The position numbers and the translations under genes are program-made. From an uncultured Spirochaetales bacterium (GTDB taxonomy: Bacteria; UBP6; UBA1177), in the NCBI GenBank assembly GCA_902774115.1, contig CACYHH010000004.1, positions 62,001-126,000 of the forward strand: DNA of 64,000 nucleotides, written 5' to 3'. The notes beneath the pieces were generated by a model, which was not told where the DNA came from, made no database searches, and saw nothing but the letters and a program-made list of their open reading frames with translations. Below are positions 7,759 through 14,795 of this stretch, one piece after another; position 1 is the first letter of the stretch; every line of letters begins with the position of its first letter.

Positions 7759-7863
7759 GAAATAATGATTCAGAAATCATTTGAAGAAGTTCGTTCGATA
7801 ATTTCCGAGGTAACCAAATTGTGCAGAATGTTCTGCACAATTGCCAACACCGCCGCAAGCTAA
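7756..7863 (+). pseudogene. 35-codon remnant ORF behind the second leader
   Basis: The frame starts at the ATG of the duplicated leader with GGAGG eight bases upstream and encodes MEIMIQKSFEEVRSIISEV followed by TKLCRMFCTIANTAAS. The first 20 residues are a plausible helical N-terminus, but the rest is dictated by the inverted repeat at 7817-7842 and the frame then ends. It is probably the truncated start of a cassette gene lost by deletion. I cannot name the family. Confidence 0.35.
7817..7842. repeat. Perfect 12-bp inverted repeat with 2-base centre
   Basis: AATTGTGCAGAA, TG, TTCTGCACAATT: both arms match without error. There is no T-run after it on either strand, so it is not a standard terminator. 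It could be an operator, a recombination site or the scar of a palindromic insertion. Confidence 0.85.
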
Positions 7864-7919
7864 CTCCCTAAAATAATTCCAATTCCCGTTCAAGGTCAGA
7901 GATGTTTCTACCGCTTCTT

Positions 7920-7964
7920 GCCTCCCATGAGGCAGGGGAGGTGTCACGCAGTGACGGAGAGGTC
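7920..7964. repeat. Double-hairpin intergenic element, copy 1
   Basis: Two adjoining stems: GCCTC-CCAT-GAGGC, then GTCAC-GCA-GTGAC, followed by GGAGAGGTC. The layout matches the element at 8139-8183, including the GCA loop. Confidence 0.7.
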
Positions 7965-8022
7965 TGAGATGTTTCGGCTTAGCCTCAATATGACGGAACA
8001 CCTATTTTTTTTCTGATTTCGC

Positions 8023-8044
8023 GAGACGTTTCAGGAAACGCCTC
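8023..8044. repeat. Near-perfect palindrome
   Basis: GAGACGTTTC-AG-GAAACGCCTC has one mismatch between arms. Words of this type recur as intergenic repeats in unrelated bacteria, so I read it as a short dispersed palindrome. Confidence 0.65.
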
Positions 8045-8138
8045 TACAGTTTGTTTCCGTTCCCTTCGCCACACTGGAGAAGGGTCAGGGATGAGGTCAG
8101 AGAAGGGTTAGGGATGAGGGGTCTGAGACGCCATTTTA

Positions 8139-8183
8139 GGCTCCCCTGTGGCAGGGGAGCTGGCTCGCAGAGCCTGAGGGGTC
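8139..8183. repeat. Double-hairpin intergenic element, copy 2
   Basis: GCTCCCCTG-TGG-CAGGGGAGC is a perfect 9-bp stem, followed by GGCTC-GCA-GAGCC and TGAGGGGTC. Compared with copy 1, the second stem differs on both sides in a compensating way around the same GCA loop. Confidence 0.75.
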
Positions 8184-8194
8184 AGGGATGAGGT

Positions 8195-10144
8195 TTATAT
8201 TTTAAAAGTCAATGTCAGAACGTTGTTTCCGTTTTTGAATCTCCACTCGGTTTTTTCGGCTATCTGCTTTATCAGGCTGATACCCATGCCGCCTTTGTCG
8301 AAGGATTCGAAATCCTTTTCTGCGGAACTTTCGCCGGCAAAGGGGTCGAAGCGCATGCCGTTATCCTTCAGGGTGACGGTGAGAACGCCGCCGCCTGCTG
8401 AACACGAGAATTTAATGTATGATGCGCCGGAATAGCTGACTATATTCACGAATGCTTCTTCGCACGCAAGAAGTGCTTTTTTGGCGCTGCCGCTTCCTGC
8501 GCAGAGTTCCAGAACCGATTTTTTTACAGTTTTAAACTCGTCGAGAGAGGGCTTGAGTTCAAGTTCGCCCTCTTCACCGCGGTAGAAAAGCGAAAGAACG
8601 GTTATATCGTCAAACTGTTCGCAGCCTGTGAAAAACTCTTCAACGGAATTTTTAACTGAATTTGCGGCGACGGAACTCTCTTTCGGACTACCTTCCTTCA
8701 AAAGCGAAAGCAGTTTTTCCGTGCCGAAAAAGGCCTTTTCCGAGTTCACAGCTTCGGTCACGCCGTCGGTATAAAGCAGGAATCCTTCGCCTTTTTTCAA
8801 AGTCAGATTTCCGTTTCTGATGCCTGCGTCTTCAAAAAGACCGAGCGCGATCCCGGGTTCCGGATCCAGGAAAGAAATATTCTCTCCAGCAAGCAGCACA
8901 GGGGCATTGTGACCGGCGTTGGCATAGGTGACGACTCCCGTTTTCGGATCGATCACAAGCACGAAGACAGTTGCGAACATCCCTTCCGGATTCTGGGCGC
9001 AGAGATCGTCGTTGACTTTGTTGAGAACTGCCGCAGGATCCATGATCTGTTTCATTCTGTCGCGAAGTATCGACTTCGTTAGTGCCATGAACAGTGCGCC
9101 TCCGACACCTTTGCCTGAAACATCGCCGATCATAGCGCAGTAGTTGCCGTTTTCGAGGGCAAAAGCGTCGTAAAAATCACCGCCGACCTCTTTTGCCGGC
9201 TGCATTAGAGCAGATATCTCGATACCGTTCCTGCATTCATCGAACGAAGCAGGGACCATGCCGTACTGTATTTTCCTTGCAACATCGAGCTGTGCCTTTG
9301 CCTGCTCCTGCTCGGCTGTTATGTTTGCGATATTTTCGATGTAAAGGTGAATGTCGTGCGACATTTTTTCAAAAGCTTCGGCAATGGATCTCATCTCGTC
9401 CTGCGAATTTATCTGCAAAGGCTCCTCCTCATGCGACGGGTCGAAAGTCCGCATACGGTTTGCGATTGTTTTCACAGGGGTTACGATCCTGCGGTGGATT
9501 ATGAAGAAGAGTACCATGTGGGCGATAAAGATGAGCAGCGAGATCGGGATCAGCGCCACAAAGAAATGCCTGGTGATCCCTGCATTGTACAGATAGAGAG
9601 AGTCATCAGCACCGATCAAAGCCCTGACTTTGCCGTTATCATCGAAAAAGGGGACTATCCAGGTCATATCCCCGCCGAATTCGTTTCTGAGGATAAGGAG
9701 TTCATCGCTTATTTCCCCCTTTATCGCAGCCTTTTCCTGAGTATAGAGCGGATGACAGTCTCTTACCGTGCCGAGCTTCAGCCGTTCCGCCGCGATGCGG
9801 TCATTTTCGTCTTTTGAGGCAACGGCCATGATGTAGTGACACTCGTCGTTCCCTTCGATCGTGTAGATGTAAAGATAATCAAGTTCGAAAGCTTTGCATA
9901 TCACTCTCAGTCTGCGGCGTATTTTGCCGTAAAGTTCTTTGTTCTCCGGATCAGTCACGGCATCAAGTCCGTATTCCGAGATTATTGTTCCGGCAGCCTT
10001 TGCCGCGTTTCTGGAATCGTCGCGGGAAGTTTTGAGTGCCGACGAATAGAAATTGCGGTAGGCGACGAGTGCGCATGCGGCAATGACCGCGATCAGCTCC
10101 AGCGCAAGTACTACGATTATCTCTTTCTGGATGGAGTGTTTCAT
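8195..10144 (-). CDS. Membrane sensor SpoIIE-type phosphatase with C-terminal HATPase domain
   Basis: A 649-residue protein combining the parts of a partner-switching regulator. A transmembrane helix (about 10-29), an extracytoplasmic sensor region, and a second helix (about 190-215) are followed by a HAMP domain. Then comes a PP2C/SpoIIE phosphatase (about 300-500; KEVGGDFYDAF, GDVSGKGVGGALFMA, LYTDGVTEA), and a C-terminal RsbW-like ATPase domain (VNIVSYSG, LKDNGMRFDP, GGMGISLIKQ). The phosphatase should dephosphorylate the STAS protein encoded just upstream, while the ATPase domain could phosphorylate it. Its ATG overlaps the STAS stop (ATGA), so both are translated together. No sigma-factor gene is adjacent, so the output is not visible here. 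Confidence 0.85.
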   Translation of the reverse strand: MKHSIQKEIIVVLALELIAVIAACALVAYRNFYSSALKTSRDDSRNAAKAAGTIISEYGLDAVTDPENKELYGKIRRRLRVICKAFELDYLYIYTIEGNDECHYIMAVASKDENDRIAAERLKLGTVRDCHPLYTQEKAAIKGEISDELLILRNEFGGDMTWIVPFFDDNGKVRALIGADDSLYLYNAGITRHFFVALIPISLLIFIAHMVLFFIIHRRIVTPVKTIANRMRTFDPSHEEEPLQINSQDEMRSIAEAFEKMSHDIHLYIENIANITAEQEQAKAQLDVARKIQYGMVPASFDECRNGIEISALMQPAKEVGGDFYDAFALENGNYCAMIGDVSGKGVGGALFMALTKSILRDRMKQIMDPAAVLNKVNDDLCAQNPEGMFATVFVLVIDPKTGVVTYANAGHNAPVLLAGENISFLDPEPGIALGLFEDAGIRNGNLTLKKGEGFLLYTDGVTEAVNSEKAFFGTEKLLSLLKEGSPKESSVAANSVKNSVEEFFTGCEQFDDITVLSLFYRGEEGELELKPSLDEFKTVKKSVLELCAGSGSAKKALLACEEAFVNIVSYSGASYIKFSCSAGGGVLTVTLKDNGMRFDPFAGESSAEKDFESFDKGGMGISLIKQIAEKTEWRFKNGNNVLTLTFKI

Positions 10145-10434
10145 GCTTCTATATGGAGTCTTTTGTCAAATCCCGCCATGCTGAGCACGCTCATAATGTC
10201 GGGCTGGACGTTGCGGAGAGTGAGTTTTCCGTTCATCTTTTTATGTGCTGCGACGATCTGGCGAAGTCCCGCGGAGGAGATGTATTCAAGTTTTTCAAGG
10301 TCGAGAACAAGTGATTCGACATTGCTTTCAAGCTCTGAAACAGCCTTTTCGAGTTCCGGCGAAGCCTGGGTGTCAAGCCAGCCGTCGACTTTCAAAGTTA
10401 CTTCAGTTCCCTTTGTGATCTTCTGTACTGCCAT
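10141..10434 (-). CDS. STAS-domain anti-sigma-factor antagonist
   Basis: A 97-residue single STAS domain. Its conserved switch segment is YISSAGLRQIVAAHK, with S53/S54 as the likely phosphorylated serine. In partner switching, the unphosphorylated form binds an anti-sigma or other ATPase partner; the neighbouring SpoIIE/HATPase protein should set its phosphorylation state. AAGGAGG stands six bases before the ATG. The gene starts inside the end of the phosphopantetheinyl transferase gene (32-base overlap) and overlaps the next gene by four bases, so the three form one operon. Confidence 0.85.
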   Translation of the reverse strand: MAVQKITKGTEVTLKVDGWLDTQASPELEKAVSELESNVESLVLDLEKLEYISSAGLRQIVAAHKKMNGKLTLRNVQPDIMSVLSMAGFDKRLHIEA

Positions 10435-11125
10435 TGTTGCCTCCTTTTAAAATTTTCCTGAAATCCACTATTTTCACATCAGTTTCTGCTGCATTTCCTG
10501 CCGTGCAGACGGCGCATTTATATTCCGAAAAAGCATCGATTTCGGTGAAATTGTAATTTTTTGTATCAACGCTCTGCCGCACACCGGTTTTTCCGTCATT
10601 ACCGATAAGGATCTGAAACGAATCAAGCGGAAGCCTCATTCCGAGCCCCGTCGCCTTCATAAAACTCTCTTTCAGCGTCCAGTAGCGGAAAAAAAGTTCG
10701 TTCCTTTCTTCTGAAGCCGGAAGAGCCGCGATATTTTCATACTCTTCACGGAAAAAGAATTTTTTCGCGATATCAAGGTCAGTTTCCGTTATTTTCTCGA
10801 TGTCGCAGCCGGTTTCGTTTTCAGATACTGCGACCATGACAAGATCCTCGGAATGCGAAATATTGAAATCAAATCCTTCGACCCCTTTGAGAAAAGGCTT
10901 TCCGTTTATTTCAAAACCGTAATGAATTTCCGGAATTTCAATCCCGCATTCCCTTAAAGCCTTTCTCAAAAGCACCTCGGCACCCAGCGAAAGCACTCTG
11001 TCCTTCAGAAAACGGTAACGGAGAACTTTATCTTTGCGCTCTGCCGAAACGGCGTCAAAGGCAGCATTGTAAAGCCCGTTTTCCTTCAGAGATTCAGTAT
11101 TTGCGATATAAACAAGAGTTTGCAT
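10403..11125 (-). CDS. Sfp-type 4'-phosphopantetheinyl transferase
   Basis: Transfers the phosphopantetheine arm of coenzyme A to a serine on acyl- or peptidyl-carrier proteins. The 240-residue length and motifs fit the Sfp/Gsp group: NISHSEDLVMVAVS near residue 90, TGCDIEKI (Mg-binding D-x-E), and RYWTLKESFMKATGLGM (W-x-x-K-E-S-x-x-K). No carrier-protein or synthase gene is nearby, so the substrate could be the fatty-acid ACP or an unlinked pathway. It overlaps the STAS gene by 32 bases and is probably the first gene of that operon. No strong ribosome site is seen before the ATG. Confidence 0.88.
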   Translation of the reverse strand: MQTLVYIANTESLKENGLYNAAFDAVSAERKDKVLRYRFLKDRVLSLGAEVLLRKALRECGIEIPEIHYGFEINGKPFLKGVEGFDFNISHSEDLVMVAVSENETGCDIEKITETDLDIAKKFFFREEYENIAALPASEERNELFFRYWTLKESFMKATGLGMRLPLDSFQILIGNDGKTGVRQSVDTKNYNFTEIDAFSEYKCAVCTAGNAAETDVKIVDFRKILKGGNNGSTEDHKGN

Positions 11126-11171
11126 TAAATCACCTGCAAAAAACGGAAAACTCTAAAAAAAATCAGAAAAA

Positions 11172-11206
11172 AGACAAAAAAAACGCGGGCGAAAACCGCC
11201 CGCGTT
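11172..11206 (-). terminator. Rho-independent terminator after serA
   Basis: AACGCGGGCG (11182-11191) pairs perfectly with CGCCCGCGTT (11197-11206) around AAAAC. On the minus strand the stem is followed by a T-run (A-run at 11176-11183 on +). Confidence 0.85.
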
Positions 11207-11214
11207 CAATTTTA

Positions 11215-11243
11215 TAACGTTACGTTGTGACGACGTGACGTTA
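11215..11243. repeat. Palindrome overlapping the serA stop
   Basis: TAACGTTACGTTG-TGA-CGACGTGACGTTA pairs at 11 of 13 positions and includes the serA stop codon. It shares the word ACGTGACG with the palindromic region at 50551-50623. Confidence 0.5.
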
Positions 11244-12164
11244 TTTATTAACCTGGAATCTTACGTCGCCCTTTTCGAAGAAGTTGACGATTTCGTTTGC
11301 AGCAGCTTCTGCAGCGTTGTCGTTTGCTTCGCTTGTCTGAGCGCCCATTTTCTTCGGGGTGAAGAAAACTCTGCCTTCGAATTTTGCCTTGAGCTCTTCA
11401 GCATTGTCCGGAGCAACATCTGCAACGTATTTGAAGTCAGGTCTTGCTTCAAGAACAGCCGCGAGGTCTTCCTCGTTGATGATCTCTTTTCTTGCGGTAT
11501 TGATGAGTGTAGCCGGTTTCGGCATATCCATCATGAACTCTTTCGTGATCGACTTTTTGGTTTCGTCGTTAGCCGGGATGTGAAGAGAAACGTAGTTGCA
11601 GGTCTTGTAGAGCTCTTCTTTGGTAGCAATGTATTTTACGCCCTCGGACTCGATTTTTTCTTTGGTAAGGAACGGATCGAACGCATAAACTTCCATGCCG
11701 AGACCTTTAGCGATTCTTGCAACGTTTCTGCCGACGTTTCCGTAAGCCTGAAGACCGAGTTTTTTGCCTTTAAGCTCGGTTCCGGTCGACGGGGTGAAGC
11801 AGGTTCTTGCGGTATAGATCGCCATACCGATCGCAAGTTCTGCAACAGCGTTTGCATTTACGCCGGGAGTATTCATAACGACGATGCCTTTTTCCTTTGC
11901 AGCTGCACAGTCGACGTTGTCGAATCCTGCGCCGCCTCTGACTACGATCTTGAGTTCAGGAGCTGCGTCCATGATCTCTTTCGTGATTTTGTCGCTTCTG
12001 ATGATGACTGCGTTTACATCTTTGATCGCAGCTTTTAGCTCGTCAACAGATGTGTACTTTTCAAGTTTGCGGACTTCGTAACCTGCTGCACCGCAGATTT
12101 CTTCGATTTTTGCAACAGCTTTTGCTGCAAAAGGTTTTTCGGTAGCAAGAAGAACTTTTTTCAT
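11241..12164 (-). CDS. serA: D-3-phosphoglycerate dehydrogenase, short form
   Basis: Oxidises 3-phosphoglycerate with NAD, the first step of serine synthesis. The protein shows the D-2-hydroxyacid dehydrogenase fold: VVRGGAGFDNVDCAAA, a nucleotide-binding loop LQAYGNVGRNVARIAKGLG, and LINTARKEIINEEDL near the end. At about 307 residues it lacks the C-terminal ACT regulatory domain of longer SerA proteins, so allosteric control by serine is not expected from this chain. I start at 12164 because GGAGG lies five bases upstream; an ATG at 12176 would overlap that site. The first glycine of GxGxxG is alanine here. A substrate other than phosphoglycerate is possible, though the length and motifs suit SerA. 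It is monocistronic, with its own promoter and terminator. Confidence 0.8.
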   Translation of the reverse strand: MKKVLLATEKPFAAKAVAKIEEICGAAGYEVRKLEKYTSVDELKAAIKDVNAVIIRSDKITKEIMDAAPELKIVVRGGAGFDNVDCAAAKEKGIVVMNTPGVNANAVAELAIGMAIYTARTCFTPSTGTELKGKKLGLQAYGNVGRNVARIAKGLGMEVYAFDPFLTKEKIESEGVKYIATKEELYKTCNYVSLHIPANDETKKSITKEFMMDMPKPATLINTARKEIINEEDLAAVLEARPDFKYVADVAPDNAEELKAKFEGRVFFTPKKMGAQTSEANDNAAEAAANEIVNFFEKGDVRFQVNK

Positions 12165-12200
12165 ATCAACCTCCATAAGTGTTAAAGAAAATAACGTGCT

Positions 12201-12229
12201 ATCTAATATTTTAAAAACAGGTTTGTCAA
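12201..12229 (-). promoter_or_regulatory. Likely serA promoter
   Basis: On the minus strand TTGACA (12229-12224) is followed after 17 bases by TTAGAT (12206-12201). The serA start at 12164 is about 35 bases further on. Confidence 0.5.
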
Positions 12230-12251
12230 CTATATCAGCCGGAACAAAAAT

Positions 12252-14024
12252 TTATTCTATTTTTTCGCTGACCTTTTCATTTACTTCGTTGTCAATTGCT
12301 TCGCGGTTCGAGGCAAAAAGATCGAAAAGAACGGGGTCGAGTTTACCGTCTTCGACCTCTTTTTTAAGAATGGAGATAGCTATTTCAGGCGCAATAGCCT
12401 TTTTGTAAGGTCTGTCCTTCGCGGTCAAGGCGTCATAAATGTCGGCAATCGCCATGACACGTTCGATTATGCCGAGATCTTCACCCTTTTTGTGGAACGG
12501 ATAACCGCTTCCGTCGAGTTTTTCGTGGTGTGATGCGGCGACATTCGGAACAGCTTTGAGAGAAACCGGCCAGTCTATCGAATTGAGCAGTTCGTAGCTG
12601 TAAAGAACGTGCTTTTCCATGTTCGAACGCTCTTCCGTTGTAAGTGTTCCTTTCTGGATGTTGAGATATGCAAGCTCTTCCGCGGTTACGATTTCTATCT
12701 TTTCGCCGTTCGCATTAACCATGATGTGCGCCGCCCTGTCAATGAGGTTCTGCTCGTTTTCGTCGTGAGGACGCGGAATGTCGAGAGAATCAAGTTTTGA
12801 AAGGAATTCTTCCGCAACAGCTTTCTCCTCGCTTCCGTCCTTCATGAAAACAACGGCGTACTTTATGCGCCACTTCATTTTTTCGAGATCTTCAGGATAA
12901 AATCTGTGCTGCTTCATTAGAAGTTTTTCGCGGACTCCGACTTTGCCGTAATCATGCAGCAGAGAAGCGGTTTCGGCAACTTTCAGCGTATTTTTGTCGA
13001 CACGATAAAGACCTGCTATCTCCGGGTTTTCGAGAGCATGTTTCAAAATCGCCATCGTGTACGCCGATACGCGGATGCTGTGACCTTTCGTTATCGGATC
13101 CCGCTGTTCGATTGCCTTTACCGAAGAAATAATCATGTTGTTGAGCAGTTTTTCAGTTTCAAGCAGCAGATTGTTGTTTTCAACCGAAACCGCAGCCAGA
13201 GTCGAAAGACTTTTGAGCATGATCGTGTCGAAATCGCTGAACGGAACAGGCTCCGACGAATCCTTGTCGAGCTTGTTGATAAGCTGGACGGCACCAACGA
13301 CGTCTCCTGTCGCGGTTTTCATCGGCACTGTGATTATCGAAACAGTCTTATAGTTGAGTTTTTTGTCGAGTTCGCTGTTAAAAGTGTACGGCGCGTCTTC
13401 GGGAATGCTGTATGCATCCGGAATATTCAGCGTTTCGCCTTTGTCGCATACGTATCCGACAAAACTTCTTTTGTTGAAAGGGATTTCGCGCTTTTCGAAA
13501 ACTTTTGAACCGAGGCGGCTGTTCTGGCTTGAAACGAAGAATATTCTGTCGTGTTCCTCATTCATCAGATACAGCGTTCCCGCTTCGGCATTGGTCGCTT
13601 TACGCAGGAAAGTGAGGATCTGACCGTAAAGTTTGTTCGGCTCCTTTTCAACGCTGAGACTTATCCCTATCTGCGCGTTTTCAAGGATTTTGTTGTAAAG
13701 ATCGATAGTTATATTGATGAAATCGAGGATGTATTCAAGCGAAAAACGGTCGAATTTTTCACCGTCGACAACAAAAACATGCGGGGCAAGCTGTTTGAAT
13801 TTGCAGTCAAACGAAACGACAAGTACCGCTTTTGCGTTTTTGATAACGGAAAGTTCGGGCTGATAGTCGCGCATCGACATTATCAGAATGTATGGCACAC
13901 TGCCCAACCCGGCAAGTTTCGCCTCTATTTCGGCAAAAGTGTCGTAAACAAGCGGCGTTCTGTTGTCAAAACGCTCGATTTTGAGGAACGACGGGATAAA
14001 TATCAAATCTTCGTGAACTGCCAA
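12252..14024 (-). CDS. GAF-domain HD-GYP phosphodiesterase
   Basis: Probably degrades cyclic di-GMP under control of a GAF sensor. From the N-terminus: a receiver-like or unknown alpha/beta region (about 1-120), a GAF domain (about 130-290), and an HD-GYP domain. The last shows ITKGHSIRVSAYT, the metal-binding pair LLHDYGKVGV, and HHEKLDGSGYP at about residue 499. The stretch between HD and GYP is longer than usual by a segment beginning near KWRIKYAVVFMKDG. I start at TTG 14024: GGGAGG is five bases upstream, and a good promoter at 14055-14082 would place transcription start below the in-frame ATG at 14102. No c-di-GMP synthase gene is in the window. Confidence 0.82.
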   Translation of the reverse strand: MAVHEDLIFIPSFLKIERFDNRTPLVYDTFAEIEAKLAGLGSVPYILIMSMRDYQPELSVIKNAKAVLVVSFDCKFKQLAPHVFVVDGEKFDRFSLEYILDFINITIDLYNKILENAQIGISLSVEKEPNKLYGQILTFLRKATNAEAGTLYLMNEEHDRIFFVSSQNSRLGSKVFEKREIPFNKRSFVGYVCDKGETLNIPDAYSIPEDAPYTFNSELDKKLNYKTVSIITVPMKTATGDVVGAVQLINKLDKDSSEPVPFSDFDTIMLKSLSTLAAVSVENNNLLLETEKLLNNMIISSVKAIEQRDPITKGHSIRVSAYTMAILKHALENPEIAGLYRVDKNTLKVAETASLLHDYGKVGVREKLLMKQHRFYPEDLEKMKWRIKYAVVFMKDGSEEKAVAEEFLSKLDSLDIPRPHDENEQNLIDRAAHIMVNANGEKIEIVTAEELAYLNIQKGTLTTEERSNMEKHVLYSYELLNSIDWPVSLKAVPNVAASHHEKLDGSGYPFHKKGEDLGIIERVMAIADIYDALTAKDRPYKKAIAPEIAISILKKEVEDGKLDPVLFDLFASNREAIDNEVNEKVSEKIE

Positions 14025-14054
14025 AACTGCCTCCCTAAAAACAAAAAACCATTG

Positions 14055-14082
14055 ATTATAGTTAAAGAAGAAAAAAGAGCAA
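14055..14082 (-). promoter_or_regulatory. Promoter of the HD-GYP gene
   Basis: Minus strand TTGCTC (14082-14077), 16 bases, TATAAT (14060-14055). It lies within an upstream extension of the reading frame, which argues for the TTG start at 14024. Confidence 0.65.
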
Positions 14083-14101
14083 AAGAAAAGATTCGCGCCC
14101 A

Positions 14102-14136
14102 CGCCGTTTCGTCGTCACTACGACATGGCGCGACGG
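14102..14136. repeat. Imperfect palindrome between the dCMP deaminase and HD-GYP genes
   Basis: GCCGTTTCGTCGT and ACGACATGGC flank a short loop, with further CGACGG at the end. The hairpin lies just after the deaminase stop and may end its transcript; no T-run follows. Confidence 0.4.
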
Positions 14137-14142
14137 AACAAA

Positions 14143-14625
14143 TTAAGAAAACTTCAACACAATATTTTCAGGCAGCGGATCGAGTTTCCTCATTCTGACG
14201 TTTGCCTGCGCCAGCATGAGTTTTGAGGCTTTGACGGCATCGGTTTCGGCGTATTTGTCGGACAGATAGACGATTTCGGAAATTCCGGACTGTATTATCG
14301 CCTTTGCACATTCGTTGCACGGGAAAAGGGCGACATAGATCGTGCAGCCGCGGAGATTCTGAATCGAATTGAGTATCGCGTTAAGTTCGGCATGAACAAC
14401 AAACGGATACTTCGTGTCGAGATAGTCACCTTCGCGGTCCCACGGAAGTGCATCGTCGCCGCAGCCTGCCGGAAAACCGTTGTACCCTACTCCGACTATG
14501 CGGTGTTCGCTGTTCACGATGCACGCTCCGACCTGCGTGTTCGGGTCTTTGGAACGCTGCGCGCTGAGCAGTGCGACGCCCATGAAATACTGATCCCACG
14601 ATATGTAATTTTCTCTTTTTGCCAT
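14143..14625 (-). CDS. Deoxycytidylate (dCMP) deaminase family protein
   Basis: Converts dCMP to dUMP for thymidylate synthesis, using zinc. The 160-residue protein has the cytidine deaminase signature: FVVHAELNAIL (H-A-E, catalytic Glu and Zn ligand) and FPCNECAKAIIQ (P-C-x-x-C Zn ligands). NTQVGACIVN and GYNGFPAGCGDD near the N-terminus are typical of dCMP deaminases rather than tRNA or cytidine deaminases. I start at 14625 because GGAGGAGG precedes it; an in-frame ATG at 14679 adds 18 unlike residues. It reads towards the HD-GYP gene, which has its own promoter. Confidence 0.9.
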   Translation of the reverse strand: MAKRENYISWDQYFMGVALLSAQRSKDPNTQVGACIVNSEHRIVGVGYNGFPAGCGDDALPWDREGDYLDTKYPFVVHAELNAILNSIQNLRGCTIYVALFPCNECAKAIIQSGISEIVYLSDKYAETDAVKASKLMLAQANVRMRKLDPLPENIVLKFS

Positions 14626-14728
14626 GATTCCTCCTCCGGAAAAGGACAAAACACCAAAAAAATCCCGATGTTTTCGCATAAAAAAGGCAAAAAATCAAAT
14701 CATCTCCGAAACTTCCCTTTTTACCGCT

Positions 14729-14756
14729 TTGACTTATTCCCGTTTTTCGGTAAAAT
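14729..14756 (+). promoter_or_regulatory. Promoter of the split surface-protein gene
   Basis: TTGACT (14729-14734), 16-base spacer, TAAAAT (14751-14756); the start codon is 40 bases downstream with CAGGAGA eight bases before it. Confidence 0.65.
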
Positions 14757-14795
14757 TTCCGGTTTTATGTGTTGATTTAACAACAGGAGATTGCG

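Larger units (their letters stand above)
7864..8194. other. Gene-free, repeat-rich junction
   Basis: I see no credible gene here. The stretch contains two related double-hairpin elements (7920-7964 and 8139-8183), a near-perfect palindrome (8023-8044) and several copies of GGTCAGGGATGAGG-like words. It lies where the AT-rich defence island ends and the GC-richer backbone begins, downstream of the SpoIIE gene on the other strand. Confidence 0.7.

Noticed and set aside
6291-7842. CRISPR-like repeats
   Set aside because: Only two leader copies 1.4 kb apart and three 12-bp coding units; no regular spacers and no cas genes.
11235-12038. A 267-codon + strand frame opposite serA
   Set aside because: It is Phe/Cys/Val-rich antisense sequence over a clear dehydrogenase gene.
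14024-14102. Longer HD-GYP start at ATG 14102
   Set aside because: The good promoter at 14055-14082 lies inside that extension, and the added residues are Phe-rich and unlike a domain; TTG 14024 has GGGAGG.
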